Assembly (NCBI GenBank): GCA_964019165.1
Contig: OZ025272.1
Coordinates: 3,459,993-3,523,992 of the forward strand
DNA from: Mastigias papua
Lineage: Eukaryota; Cnidaria; Scyphozoa; Rhizostomeae; Mastigiidae
DNA length: 64,000 nt
Direction of reading: 5' to 3'
The stretch's first letter is position 1. The number at the start of each line of letters is the position of its first letter. The notes beneath the pieces are model-generated. The model was given only the letters and a program-made list of their open reading frames with translations, had not been told where the DNA came from and searched no databases. A program made the translations under genes and the position numbers. Below are positions 1-12,340 of this stretch, one piece after another.

Positions 1-577
1 ATCCTGTGAACTGGGGTATATCAACCTATTAAAATACCTTTCACATCAATAAATGCAAAACACTGTCTGTTGAAAATTTCTGAAGGGCCTCTTTGGGACA
101 GCGTAAGCTTGGGGACCCGTTGGAGTTGAGCCAGCCCCAAACTATGTTGGTCACGTCTCTGATCCTTGAAAAAATGACACAAAAGTCCTTCGAATTTGAT
201 AAAATTCGCATTCACAAAAATTCTCTTGATTTTACGTGATTATCGCATTTCTAATGTTCAATTATGTTCTGTAGCCCATGAGCTTTTTTATCCTTAGTTG
301 CTATTTTCATTTTTTTCTTGGAATAGTGCTCTTTTTACATGATTGTATATTGTTTCCTACGCCCACCTGATATGCTGATAGTGGATCTCCAACTTGAAAC
401 GTATACACATCATTGGTTATCTCTCTTATTGGATGTATCGTTAGGTGAATTATATTGGCTAAATTAATACTGTTTGTCGTTGTCTTCTATACTCTTCAAT
501 TCATTATCAGACTGCGTCCCCTACTTCATTACAATATACCAAATAATGAATCTAATGGAAGCTATCTTGTATTGCAG
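1..577 (+). other. Intron 3 of Rab gene A (partial)
   Basis: This is the sequence upstream of the first visible exon of gene A and ends in the acceptor TTGCAG. No exon matching the P-loop or switch I exons of the sister genes is seen here, so exons 1-3 of gene A must lie upstream of the window or be absent. No mobile element is recognised. Confidence 0.6.
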
Positions 578-760
578 TTCAAAACACTGGCACCTATGTA
601 CTATCGTCGAGCAGCAGCTGCCATTATAGTCTATGACATCACTTCAAGAGATTCATTTAACTATGTGAAGAATTGGGTTAATGAAATAAACAAGTATGAG
701 CCGAATTGTTCTGTAATTGCAATAGTAGGAAACAAATGTGATCTAGAGGAACGAAGAGAA
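578..760 (+). CDS. Rab gene A exon 4
   Basis: 183 nt, phase 0 at both ends. Acceptor TTGCAG precedes it and donor GTAAGT follows. It encodes switch II to NKCD, and has exactly the length of exon 4 in genes B and D. Confidence 0.93.
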
Positions 761-3700
761 GTAAGTGACCAATTAATGTACCAGTTGCTGTTTCCCACTA
801 ATAGCAAAATAGATATCTGATTGATAGTAGGCATTCATCTTTGGCAGTTGCATATTAGTTTGTGTCTTGCAATATTTGGCATTGAAATTTTTTGCAAACA
901 TCTTTTCATAGGAACTTTTACTATGTTTCCTCAGTATTAACATTAAGCTTAGAACCATTCCTTGGTGAAAAGAATGCACCTCTATATTTCTCCCTTTTGC
1001 AATGACAGTTCTTAAATCATTCATGATCTCTTAATAAGGACATTTCCTACAGTTTCTACTTTGTAAGCACGATATATGTGCTGAATTGCTGATGCCAAGC
1101 TCAACAATAATCTTGCACCGAGAATGGGAAAAGCTAAGTCCTCATATGATAAGCTGAGGGCCGTTCTAAGATACGTGCAAACTTTACCATCCCTTTGCTC
1201 TCTCTTCCCTTTTGTAAGGGGCATAAACATGGACTGTATGCAGAACCCAGATGAAGAAACTACGTGCGTATATGATGAGGCATCTGAGAGATGCAACCAA
1301 GAAATCACAGTAGGTCTAAGAGCTTTCTATCCTAACTTATAAAATCTAGGAAAGTGTTTGCATTTCAATGAACAAGAGTCCGGAATGATCTCAATCATGA
1401 AGCCAAACAAGTTCGTCCTTTAATGACAAGTATGAAAAGTAAGAATCGTTGAAACCTGTGAATCGGAAAATGGCCTAGATGGAACGGTAGCCACGCCTGC
1501 GAACGTGCCAGCAATAAGAACAGCAAAAAAGAACAGCATTCTTTACAAAGTGCCAGTAAATAAGATGATTTCAAGTTGCAAATCAAGCACAAAGAAAAAG
1601 GGGTCAACTGAAGACATTACTGACCTCTCAGCAGACCAGAACAGTATCGCAGAGCCAGAGAAATACGTCCATGTTGACGAATACCTTGACTTCAAAAAGC
1701 TCATCCACTCCGGAGTGCAGTCAATAAAGGCAGAGATTGAATTTGGCGCAAACGATATAGCAGCTGTGCATCCCTCTGGCAGGGATCCGTTGGTAAGCAT
1801 GTTATTCCAAAGTCAAAAAGACCGGATTGATTCTCTCGAAAAACAGCTGGATGAGAAACAAAAAATAATGGAAAAACTCATGGATAGGCCTATTTTGAAA
1901 ATTGCAAAGGACCAAAACAAAGAAGTTGAATTAAATCCACCTTCAAAAACAACAGATCCCCAAGTGACTAGGAAAAAGGTTCAAAACTGCTGCCCCAACA
2001 ATGAGAACATTGAACAGAAAATTCCCAAGACACAAGGAAAAGAACTGCAACACTCGAAAGAACTAACTCCAAAGGAAGCTTTAAAGGAACAGGATGTCCG
2101 AACAAAGGCTGAAAGAAAGCAGAAAGAAAAAAGATAGTCATAATTGGAGACTCGTTGCTGAATGGCCTTGAAGAAAAGAGAATGAAAAGAAACCACGTCA
2201 TCCAAATAAGACCACACCCTGGAGCATCATCCCTTGATATTTCAGACCATATCAGACCTGTCCTGGGACGAACTCCAGACTGCGTCATTGTGCATTCAGG
2301 CACAAATGACATCACGAAACACGAGGATACGATAAAAAATATCAAGGAAATGGTGAATGAAGCGAAGACAATGTCTCCTTCGACAAACATTGTGATATCA
2401 GAACTGGTAGTCCGCCATGACAGTCCGCAGAGAAAACAAAAGTCAGAGGAATTAAACAGGAAAATAAAAGACCTAGCAAAGAAGTTGCAAGTACCTGTGA
2501 TTTGCCATACAAACATTAATAGCCGTTGTTTGTGAAAGGGACAACTACATTTAAACCAAATAGGTAACGGTCTCTTTGCAAGAAACCTATTGGATTTTAT
2601 TGATAATTTCTTTATTACTGAATCTAGCTGAATAAATAACATTGCCACCCTACAAACTGTTCACCCGGAACACAGGACTTCCACTATACCAATAAAATAC
2701 AATACTGAGAATATACATGGACTAGACTATATAGAGTCTAGTGCTTCTCAAAGTGTGGGCTATATAGAACCCATACCCCTTAGTGAAAGTTTGTCTGAAA
2801 CCGAAGCTGACTGGTTCGAAAGGATGAAAAAACTCAGATTAAAATATCCCAGAAGTATAGTTATTGGGTATATCAATATAAATTCGATACGAAACAAATT
2901 TGACGGTTTTTCTGAGATTATGAGTAATAAAGTAGACATATTTATAGTTGCAGAGACAAAACTCGACTCGTCATTTCGAAGCGGCCAGTTTACGATAAAC
3001 GGTTTCGGGAAACCTATCAGATTAGATGTTTCATCAAATAGTGGTGGTTTACTTGTATACATTAGAAACGGGATAATTTCTAAACAATTGAAGGATCTAG
3101 GGATACCTAGTGATATCGAAATAGTTCCTATAGAAAGTAATATCCGAAAACAGAATTGGTTGTTGCTGCCCGTATACAGGAATCCTTCACAAAGTAAAAC
3201 GTACTTTGTTGATAATATTTCAAGAATTACAGATCGATATTCTGCTTTTCGTGAAAATTTGTTGATACTTGGTGATTTTAATATGGAAGTGAACGATAAC
3301 GCTCTGACCCCACTGGTTGAGGCTCACAAACTTTACAGCCTTGCCAAGGGACCTACATGTTTCAAATCTAAAAGGGGGAGGTGCATTGATCTCATGCTCA
3401 CCAATAGAGAACATTCTTTCATGGGGAGTCAGTCTTTTGAAACAGGCTTCAGCGATCATCATCATCTGATTTACACAGTATTGAATTCGACATTTGCTAA
3501 GTTACCCCCAAAAATAGTGAAATATCGGGAATACAAAACATTTTGCGAAGAAGAATTTCTAAAAGATCTAGAGATGAATTTACGACAAAACTTTCCAATG
3601 GAATATTCTGCACTTCAGGCAGTCCTTGCTGGGGCACTTGAAATGCATGCCCCGCTTAAACAAAGGACAATTAGGGGAAACAACAAACAACATTGCAACA

Positions 3701-6700
3701 AGGATCTGAGGAAAGCAATGATGACGAAATCGAAACTGAAAAAGAAAGCTAACAAATCAGGCAAAACTGAAGATTTTGAGAAATATAAGAAATAGCGAAA
3801 TCTGGTGGTTAAGATGAACAGGAAAGCAAAATTTGAGTTTTATCGCTCGATTGAACCTAGGTCCATTGATAATTAGAAGAAATTTTGGAAAGTGGTTAAA
3901 CCCATATTTTCTAACAGTAATCCAATGGGACAAAAAAATTGCTTTGATTGAAGACGAAATGATTATATCAGATGATGCTATGATTGCTGAATGTTTCAGC
4001 TCACATTTTGTAAATATTACGGATTCTCTAGGGCTGGACCCTATGTCTAAACAGGTATCTAGCTGTATAGAGTTAGATGAGAAATTAAAAGTTGCCCTAA
4101 TGACATACAGAAACCATCCAAGTATCATAGCCATCAAACACAAGGTCAGTTACGAGCAGAAATTTCAGTTTTCCCATGTCTACCCTTGGGATGTTATGAA
4201 GTTTATCGAGACACTAGATGCTAGCAAATCCACCAGTGGAAATATACCCACTAAATAATCAAGATGGCCAAAGAAATCTTATGCCCATATCTATCTGACT
4301 GCATAAATACGGCTGTACAAAATTGCTCATTCCCAGATGAACTAAAGAAAGCTGATGTCTCGTCAATTTTTAAACTGGATGATCCCAGCCGGAAGGGTAA
4401 CTACAGACCAATTAGTGTTTTGTCAGCCATTTCAAAAGTTTATGAAAGAATTATTGGAGTACAAATGGACAATCATTTTGCTACAATACTATCTCACCTA
4501 TTGTCCGGCTTTAGGCAAGGATACAGTACTCAACATGCCTTATTTCGTGCTATCGAATCCTGGAAAAGATGTCTTGATTTCAAAGGCATTGTGGGTACTA
4601 ACCTGATGGATTTATCCAAAGCTTATGATTGTATACCCCATGATCTACTCATAGCGAAGTTAGAGGCTTACGGACTTGACACTTGTGCGCTGAAGTTGGT
4701 ATACAGTTACCTAATTAATCGAAAACAGAGAGTAAAAGTAGATTCCGCATACAGCAATTTCCAAAGTATTTCTAAAGGCGTTCCACAGGGGTCTGTACTT
4801 GGGCCTCTGCTTTTTAATATCTTTATAAACGATCTGTTCTTCACAGATTTGGAGTCTGAGATATGTAACTTTGCTGATGATACAACAATTTACGCATGTG
4901 GCACATCTATAGATGCCGTCACAATAAAACTAAAGGACGATTTACAAAAGCTTCTAGATTGGTTTAAAAATAACAGAATGTGTGCCAATCCAGAGAAATT
5001 TCAAATGATGGTTTTAGGTCGCAATAATGACAATTCATTCATCCTTGACATTGATGGACAACAAATAAAACAGAGCGAGCAGGTAAAGCTCCTCGGTGTA
5101 CAAATAGATAACTGTCTAACATTTGACGCACACGTCAAGGAACTATGTCAAAAAATAAACCAAAAATTGTGTGCATTTTCAAGAATAAGACTATTCCTCA
5201 ATCAAGAGAAAGCTAAAATGCTACTAACATCTGTTGTTTTGTCAAATTTTTCATACTACCCCTTGATATGGCTGTTCTGTACCAAAACTGCTAACAAGGA
5301 TATAAATAGGACAAATAAACTTGCCCTGAGGGTTTTGTACGGAGATTATGACTCATCATTTGATCAACTTTTAGCCAGGGCTGAAGCATTACAGTCCATC
5401 AAAAGAACCTACAAAGTCTTATGATTGAAATGTATAAGACCATGAACCATCTAAATCTCTCATATATTTGGGAGTTCTTTGTTAAAAAGAATATACCTTA
5501 CAATCTCCGCACCAAAGAACTATGTAGGCTTCCATCAGGACAGTCACATCGATATGGACTAAATTCTCCCTCGTTTAGGGGCAGTCTCCTGTGGAACGCT
5601 CTAGATGATGAATTAAAGAGGGCTGAAATATTGAGAAGTTTTAAAAGGGGGATCAAAGAATGGGATGGCAATGCCTGTAAATGTTTAATTTGTAAATAAT
5701 TTTCTGTTTATTGTTTTGAATAGTTGGTTTAAATTAGTTTTTAGTAACTATGCAGCTTTACCAACTGTAAATAACGATATATGATATGATATGACAAGAG
5801 ATGGCTTGTATATAACTGCTTGTAATTGTATATAGTTGCACAATATATGCTAAAAATAATTTAATTTGTTTCCAATTCTTGTTTGGTTTCCATTTACTTC
5901 CCACAACTTTCCAAGCCTTGGGACGGTAGAATCATTCAGGTCGATCAGGAGTCAAAGAATTACACTTATGATTCTTTGAATTTTCTAACTATACCCGTTT
6001 CTGCTACGACCTAAATTATTTCTAGCTTTTTCTGGAACTAATTTCTAATTGTAGTTGATCAGTGAAGAGTACTCATGCTAAGGTATTTCAAAGATAGCCC
6101 AAAATCTAACTCTAGAAAGATTCAAGCAAGACGACCGAAATCATTTCATAAGTGCTGTTACCTGTCAACGCATGAGATAGGTGATTTTATTTATAAGAGA
6201 AAGTTAGGGCTCTAGACTCCCAAGGCCTACCGCTGTAGTCGCACACATGTCATGTAGTCAATGTCCGAAAATGGATCTAGTTTGCTTTTAAGCACACACC
6301 TTACTTTTTGTTAGGAAGTCCAGTACACGCATCCTTTGCAAGAAAATGGCTTACTAGAAACCATACTAGTCTGGTCAAAAAGTTAAAATCGTTCAGTACT
6401 GGATTTCTGAGGCCTAGGAAAACTTACAAGTTGATGCACACTTGAAATTAATGTGTTTTAGTGCTATGATAGTGTAGTGCCTATCTATCTGCGTATATAA
6501 ACTTGAGCATTCTGAATAGGACTGTTTTAAAAAGTTTCAGTAATGAAAGCATGAGAAGTTAAGAAAGTTCCAGTACTGAGCAAAACATAAACAGCATTGC
6601 ACAAAGAAATATCCCTTAAATTGAATGTCCATATCTGACCAAACATGCCGCTCTTTTGTCCAAAGAGGATACGTTTTATTCTCAAATTACAAGAAAATGG

Positions 6701-8997
6701 ACTGCGATGATTCCTTTACATAACTGACTGTATGAAGTATCTACCCACGAAAGCTCCCACGAAATGCATTATGTGGAAGAGAATGATCAGCAGTCCGTTT
6801 TCACAAGCAGTTCACTTGCTAAGAATAGTTCACCCCAGCAGCGCCAAAATATCTGCGGGGATAGTGTCCCATCTCATAAAAAGTAAGGGAGGTGATTAGA
6901 CATATCAGCTAATTTCAATTCAATAACAGTAGGACATTAGGGTATGGGTAGATCATCAAGTAGGGTTTGTCTTAGATTGTAGCTTGGAAGTTTGGTGGTA
7001 ACAATAGTAGCAAAAGTAAATTTTGTATATAATTGTTATGTCCTATGATCTGATGTTAACAGTTCTGTAACCTTAAAAATCTGATTTTCGACCGTCACAA
7101 CAGTTAATGGATGCATCCTTACTATCAATATTTCTGCATTGGTTTGGTAGTTAATTGTAGGGTGCGGAAAGTATTGTTTGCGTATTTGTTCATTTGAGAT
7201 AGATTTCTGCACAAAAAAGATCATGTAACCAACGCTATAGCTCTTAGCGGTCCTGCATTGTAGAGTTAATGGATACTTCTGATGAGCACAAAATGTGGTT
7301 GCAAAATAGTCATTGAATTTGATAATAAAAACCAAATACCTATATCAAGTAAATATGAGCAAGAAGACGAAATGTCCAAATTAATTTGATTTGTGAATTG
7401 TTTGTCATTTCGAGTAGCAAATATCTCAGGAACTAATTACAGTTGATCTTGGCAATTGTTTGTCATGTCTATTTCTCTTTATGCAGGTCCCAACAAATGT
7501 AGGAGAGAATTATTCAGAAGGAATTAATGCTCTTTTTATTGAAGCTTCTGCGCTGACTCCACAAAATGTTGATGAAATATTTTTCAAAATAGGTAATTGC
7601 TTTTGCAATCATGTTATGCATTTCAATCATTCCTAATCATATTTGAATAATATGGCTGATTCCTTATCATATGTTATTTATTGATATGAATTTTTATCAC
7701 ATGTTAATCACTGGAATCATTCCTTATCACATGCTATTCACTTGAGTCGATCTTTTCTACTTGTGCTGCGTTTGTTTCCCATTCTAAGTTTCCGGTAGAT
7801 GTACATCGTATTTAATTCCAGCTTTAATCGCTAATGAGAGCTTTCACTATGCTATTCCCTAAATTGTAAGTGAATTCCCCTTTGCAGAAATTTCTGAATT
7901 TTCCAGAGTGGTGTAAGGAAGGTCTTGTTGGGATCTATGTGCGGCTTTCTATTGCCATCCTGACTCTGTTTATTCTATTCATGTAGTTGCATCAGAAGGG
8001 TTAGGCAGGGGCGCCGAGAGATGGGGACAAGTGGGACAAATTGGGTCGGACCCCGAAACTTGGAAGGACCCTAAAATTTTAGGCAGTGATACTTGAATGA
8101 TTGAAATGGCTGTCAAATTTAAAAATTACATCTTAAGGGACCCTCGTGCTGTTCACTTTCCATGTGCCCAACAGAAGTTCTAGACTGGGGTAACCTGCGT
8201 GCAGATTCGACAGATTTTTATTCAGATAAGCTAGTTGAGTTGGATTATAAAGCGTTTTGCTATAAAATTGAGACGTTACCACAAATAGTATTTGGTCCTT
8301 GGTTCCACGAACACTGGAACTGCTCGTGAACAAGGACAAGCTTTTTGCTACTGTTACGAAGCTTCTTACATGAAGAGGAGAGACGACCTGCATTTCATCT
8401 CAACTAATCTGTTTTAATGGAGACCGGGTGATTCTGCATGCAGGTTACTTTGGGTTTAGAGATGATTGAAAATTGTGCAGTTTCATATCGCATATAAAGG
8501 GAAATTTCTTTACAACTTCCTTTCCTATAAGTACCTCTTTTGAGGAAGTCTCCGAGACCACACTGCGATATGATAAATGTTGGCCACGTCCTGCCCAAAT
8601 TCCTTTGTGTCTACACCCCGTTGCGCTAAATAATGTTAAATATTCTTTATGGCATATCACGAAGTGTTGCAAAAAAGGTATCTTAAAGACTGATGGCCAA
8701 ACTTTGACTGCACTCATTTTCAAAAGAGTACACTGGAGAGGCACTGCTTCCTTAATATAGACGTCATGTTAGTGTTTTGTTGTTATTTGCTTTCGAACTT
8801 GCCAATCGAATACAATCCCACGTATCAGGAGTCGATTGCATTAATACATAATTAATATTTTAGGCAGAGCGTTGGTACCTTCATCTCTGCAACCATCATC
8901 AGATGAAACATTAAACGTGACTCTTCAACAATCACCATTTGAAAAAGTGGACCTGAATGAGACTGCTAAACGAAAACGTCAAGGATCATGTTGCTAG
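578..8997 (+). CDS. Rab22/Rab31-like small GTPase, gene A (3' three exons only)
   Basis: Exons 578-760, 7487-7592 and 8864-8997 form one open frame with GT-AG introns (phases 0 and 1). Exon 4 starts in switch II (LAPMYYRRAAAAIIVYDIT) and reaches the base-binding motif GNKCDL. Exon 5 carries the G5 region as EASAL, where Rabs normally have ETSAK; SA is kept but the Lys is lost. Exon 6 is a basic tail ending KRKRQGSCC, a double-cysteine prenylation signal that would place the protein on endosomal membranes if it is made. AAAIIVYDIT is typical of Rab22/31 rather than Rab5. The P-loop and switch I exons are outside the window, so intactness cannot be judged. Intron 4 holds a whole decayed LINE. 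A processed pseudogene is ruled out by the introns; an unprocessed pseudogene is possible. Confidence 0.88.
761..1439 (+). other. Gene A intron 4, 5' part
   Basis: Non-coding intron sequence between the exon 4 donor and the LINE. A short open frame at 1124-1342 shows no domain and lies in the LINE's possible 5' region. Nothing else is recognised. Confidence 0.5.
1505..2535 (+). pseudogene. LINE-a ORF1 (coiled coil plus SGNH/GDSL esterase-like domain), frameshifted
   Basis: The first part (1505-2137) is hydrophilic with a heptad-like stretch (DRIDSLEKQLDEKQKIMEKL), as in ORF1 proteins that multimerise on element RNA. The second part continues in another frame from about 2125 and shows GDSLLNG (block I, Ser nucleophile) and HSGTNDI (block III), the signature of the esterase domain found in CR1/L2-type ORF1p. 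The frame break falls in a run of six A at about 2126-2131; one more A would join the two halves. The end of the esterase domain, with the DxxH block, is not clear. Confidence 0.8.
2755..5699 (+). pseudogene. LINE-a ORF2 (endonuclease plus reverse transcriptase), several frame breaks
   Basis: 2755-3795 is the exonuclease-endonuclease-phosphatase domain: GYININSIRNKF, VAETKLDSSF, LILGDFNMEV and FSDHHHLIY carry the Asn, Glu, Asp-x-Asn and Asp-His residues. 4264-5424 is the reverse transcriptase: NYRPISVLS, LMDLSKAYDCI, GVPQGSVLGPLLF and the catalytic FADD (about 4870). 5421-5699 is the C-terminal tail. In-frame stops lie at 3793-3795 and near 3873, and the frame shifts around 3833-3900, 4258 and 5415. 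The catalytic residues survive but the reading frame does not. Confidence 0.85.
5801..7486 (+). other. Gene A intron 4, 3' part
   Basis: No gene, no recognised transposon and no convincing open frame. It ends with the polypyrimidine tract and acceptor ATGCAG of exon 5. Confidence 0.5.
7487..7592 (+). CDS. Rab gene A exon 5
   Basis: 106 nt, entering in phase 0 and leaving in phase 1; acceptor ATGCAG, donor GTAATT. It encodes NALFIEASALTPQNVDEIF, the G5 region and helix 5. Confidence 0.9.
7593..8863 (+). other. Gene A intron 5
   Basis: Intron with degenerate reiterations of ATTCCTTATCACATG at 7640-7740. At 8006 there is a hAT-like terminus (CAGGGGCGCC) whose partner end is not seen. No coding sequence is supported. 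Confidence 0.5.
8864..8997 (+). CDS. Rab gene A exon 6 (prenylated tail)
   Basis: 134 nt after acceptor TTTTAG. It encodes a Ser/Gln-rich linker and the tail KRKRQGSCC followed by TAG. The linker is unrelated to those of B and D, as expected for Rab hypervariable tails. Confidence 0.9.
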
Positions 8998-11879
8998 TAT
9001 CACTGGGGAGAGACAGTTTCACTATAACGTTTTGAGTTTCTAATTTTTCCTAATGTGATTGATCAATAGCTACTTAGTTCGTGATAGTATTTTCTCTCGA
9101 TTGGTAATTAGCATAATTTATGTAGCAACACCGTTTATTCTTCAAGCACTTTGCATTAGCATATAGTAACAACTGCCAGTCTGGTCTTATCAACTAGAGG
9201 TCTACAAGGCTAGCCAAACTGAACCCGAGTGTGAAGCGTAGCCAAATTACAACTGTATTGTTTCATGGTGCTATTTTATTGTATAAATGTCACTCATTTC
9301 TTTCCTTATGCATAGGACTACCCCAAGTATGCCGGTTAGTTTATAGCTTTTCTCTCTTTTTGTGAATTGCAGCTATTGGTAATACAGTACTTTGGTGATT
9401 TTTATATCTATCTATAGTGCTGGATGTGTTGACATCTCAAACAGATCTCACGGATTACGGATTGCTTATACGTATGCACAGATTTACAACTTTCAATCAA
9501 GCATTCGCGTTAGACCCAATAGAAATAGCCAGGATAGGCCCTAGCAGAATACCAGCGTAGACCTCACAGCCCCAGAATCCAGGCTGGTTTTAACTTGTTC
9601 ATTTTGCCATTTGCCTGACTTTTCTGGGTTGATGATTGAGGAGCAGATAAGAGAACAATGCGAATGTAGCTGTTGTTTAGGTGAGGGTGTTGGCAAACAT
9701 TAGTTAGGCGCAATCAACTATTTAATGATTCAATCCTGACAATAACCTGGGAATTAAAGAATTTTGCTAGAAAACCATCAAACTATTATGAAACGGAACA
9801 AATGCGCTCCCTCTTTATTTAGCAAGATTAATATTTTTTACAGTAGGGACCCTTGCTATTGACTATACTGCTGCTTTTATTTGCTATATAATATTTCTGG
9901 CTATTAGATTAGTTTCATGAAATTTGTTCTCGACTTTGCATAAACGTTTCAGTACTTAGGTATGCAGGTAAGTCCTCTTCTCCAGACATCGAAAGAAAAT
10001 AGGCATGCAAACTGTGATTTCTATTGGTATTGACGTCTTAACAACAAGCCCAACAAACAATATTGCTTCTAACAATTCAAAGTACCATATTTACTAGCAG
10101 TTAACTGAAGTACATACCTGTCCTGTGAAGAGGAGACATATTCAGGAAAGATTTGTCCTATTAAATACTTGCAAGCATTGGGTGAAAGCCTTGATGCACG
10201 GCTCCTTCTAACAACGAGTTGCTTCCCAAGAGGTAAAACTGAGCAAACCAAGCTGCCTATTGAAAATATCTTCCTTCAAAAAAACTGTAGTATCCCTTAG
10301 ATGTCCAAATTAAAATGTATCATGTTTTAAGAAAATGAAAAAGTAAATGTGTAAGTAAATTAATTCTCGTCTGAAAGCAAATGGCCATTTTCAGCATTCT
10401 CATGAAGTACTAATTCTGGAAAAATGAAAAAGCAAATTCGTCTTAAAGGAAAAACTTCTCAAAGGATCATTCAGAAGTACCTAGTAGAAAAAATATCTTT
10501 GTGGCCATTACCCTTTCATGTAGCACACTCGGGTTGATGACTTTTTTGCTTGATAGCAGTCTCGCACGAGATCTACCCTAGATAAGACATATCCATCTCT
10601 GCATATTGTCTGTATAGAGAATCTGAGGTGAACTGCCATCGAAAGAAGCTTACTTCCTTGACATGTAATAAAAGCTCGCACATAAGAATCTGAGGTTTCG
10701 AGGTGAGCTTGTTCATGTTACAGCAACCAAGGTGCCGGTTCTTGACACTTATCGTATCCCTGCAGACTTTACCCATTACAGTTATGTATGTACTGCAGTG
10801 TTTTTGGAGCTTGCATGGAAATGTAGACTAGCAAACAGACTAAATTCAATTCTCAGAGGATAAAGAAAGACATTATGTAAAAAAGCCAACAAAATCCACT
10901 AAAGTCAAAAACTATAATTTCAGCTAGTAGGTTCTTAACCAAATGAAAATTTATGTGCCGAGTTTTGCTGTGTTAGGACGCATTGAGCTAGATAAACCAA
11001 CCTGACTATTGTCAAAGGACACAGCAGAAGTGATAAAGTACAAAGGATGTAAGGGAGAGAACAGTGTAAATATGGGAGCGAAACTAACGGGGATAAAAAA
11101 GAAACCTAGGAGAAATGAGCAAGTAAAAAGGACGAAGGTAGAGCAGGACTGCTGGGAACTATATGGATAAGGAAACTTTCGTATACAATGAAGTCAAAAG
11201 AGTTATTATTCCTTATATTGATCTAAAAGTCATGCAACGAGCCAATATTGCCAGTAGTATCGATATTTTCCCAAACGCATGAACTACTTTGCATCTTAAT
11301 GTTAAGTTCAATTGTACTAATACACAAGGGCTCCATAAAATGAATCTTAAGGTTCTTCAATACTTTAACGGTAATAAGTAGAATAAATGCGGTATCCCAC
11401 TAGTGTCACAAAAACAGCATTTCCTTCTTACGGCAAAAGGAAAAAGCTTATTTCTCATATGGCAGACATTTATGTCTCTCTGCAGAATTTTATTCCTAGC
11501 GACAAAACTGTCCTTTTCACAGCACTTTTCTTCAGAAATCAAAGGGAACGGGCTATACATGTGGCTGATGAAAAAGATAAAATGGACTTTTCCAGTGATT
11601 TATTTCAAGTTCATTTGTACTAATAAGGGAAGAGTTGCTGTCGTACTGATCATGGTCAGAAAAATATACTCGAACAAATAGCGTGCTAAAACATTTGTAA
11701 GCGATACAGTGTACCTAACGAAATCTCTATCTTATATTACTGATACGATTGAGGAGATAAGAAAGCGTAAAAAGTGACCAACGAAGGATTCGTTAATATC
11801 TGCTGTCACGTCCAAGCATGGCCTAAATCAATGACGCCGCAAAGGAGCTACTAAATCGGCTATTAAATTATAAAGTTGT
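8998..11879 (+). other. 3' flank of gene A and spacer
   Basis: 9165-9225 resembles the regions after genes B (about 46528) and D (about 63955), sharing CAGTCTG...CATCAACTA-type sequence, so the duplicated unit extends past the stop codon. The rest shows no gene or recognised element. Confidence 0.6.
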
Positions 11880-11899
11880 TTATGAAAAGAAAGATGGCA

Positions 11900-12270
11900 A
11901 GGGTAAAGAGTCTCTGTTTGTTCACAAGGAGCTAAGATCTACATTGTTTAATGAGATTAATGAGATTCGGATGTCAGAAACTTTGCTCGTGGGCATATTG
12001 AACGCTATTCTAGGCCTAAAGAAGAGACTTGAAGAACTAGTTCCAGAATGTGAGGTCATAGTTTCCACACCGGTACGTCGATTTGATAACAAAGCTACTA
12101 GCAATATCATTGACTTAGTTAACAAGAAGATACCCGGCATTGGTCCTAACATCATTACAAACAGTAATATTGGTAGTAGCGACATTGGGAGACGGGGACT
12201 TCATCTCAACGATAGAGGTAACAAAAAATTAGCAAACAACATCAGTAGGAAATTGCGTAGTATTCGATGA
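11900..12270 (+). pseudogene. LINE-b ORF1, C-terminal part
   Basis: The open frame ends with GLHLNDRGNKKLANNI, the last block of an SGNH-type esterase (D/N-x-H region). The N-terminal coiled coil and GDS block are missing, consistent with 5' truncation. ORF2 follows within about 70 nt. Confidence 0.65.
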
Positions 12271-12340
12271 AACACCTTTTAGCAGAGTTGATATCACAAC
12301 TAAAACTAATAGAGACTATTATTGTCAGCTTCAAAGCCTT

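Larger units (their letters stand above)
1440..5800 (+). mobile_element. LINE-a: CR1/L2-like non-LTR retrotransposon, decayed
   Basis: A two-ORF non-LTR retrotransposon in sense orientation in gene A intron 4. ORF1 (1505-2535) has a coiled coil and an SGNH/GDSL-esterase-type domain; ORF2 (2755-5699) has an apurinic-type endonuclease and a reverse transcriptase. The 3' end runs into GATAT-type repeats (ATATGATATGATATGAC near 5780), typical of this LINE group. The 5' boundary is uncertain. Several frameshifts and stops make it inactive. Confidence 0.85.

Noticed and set aside
1124..1342. 72-codon frame with several Cys residues
   Set aside because: No domain, no splice context linking it to gene A, and it lies in or next to the LINE 5' region.
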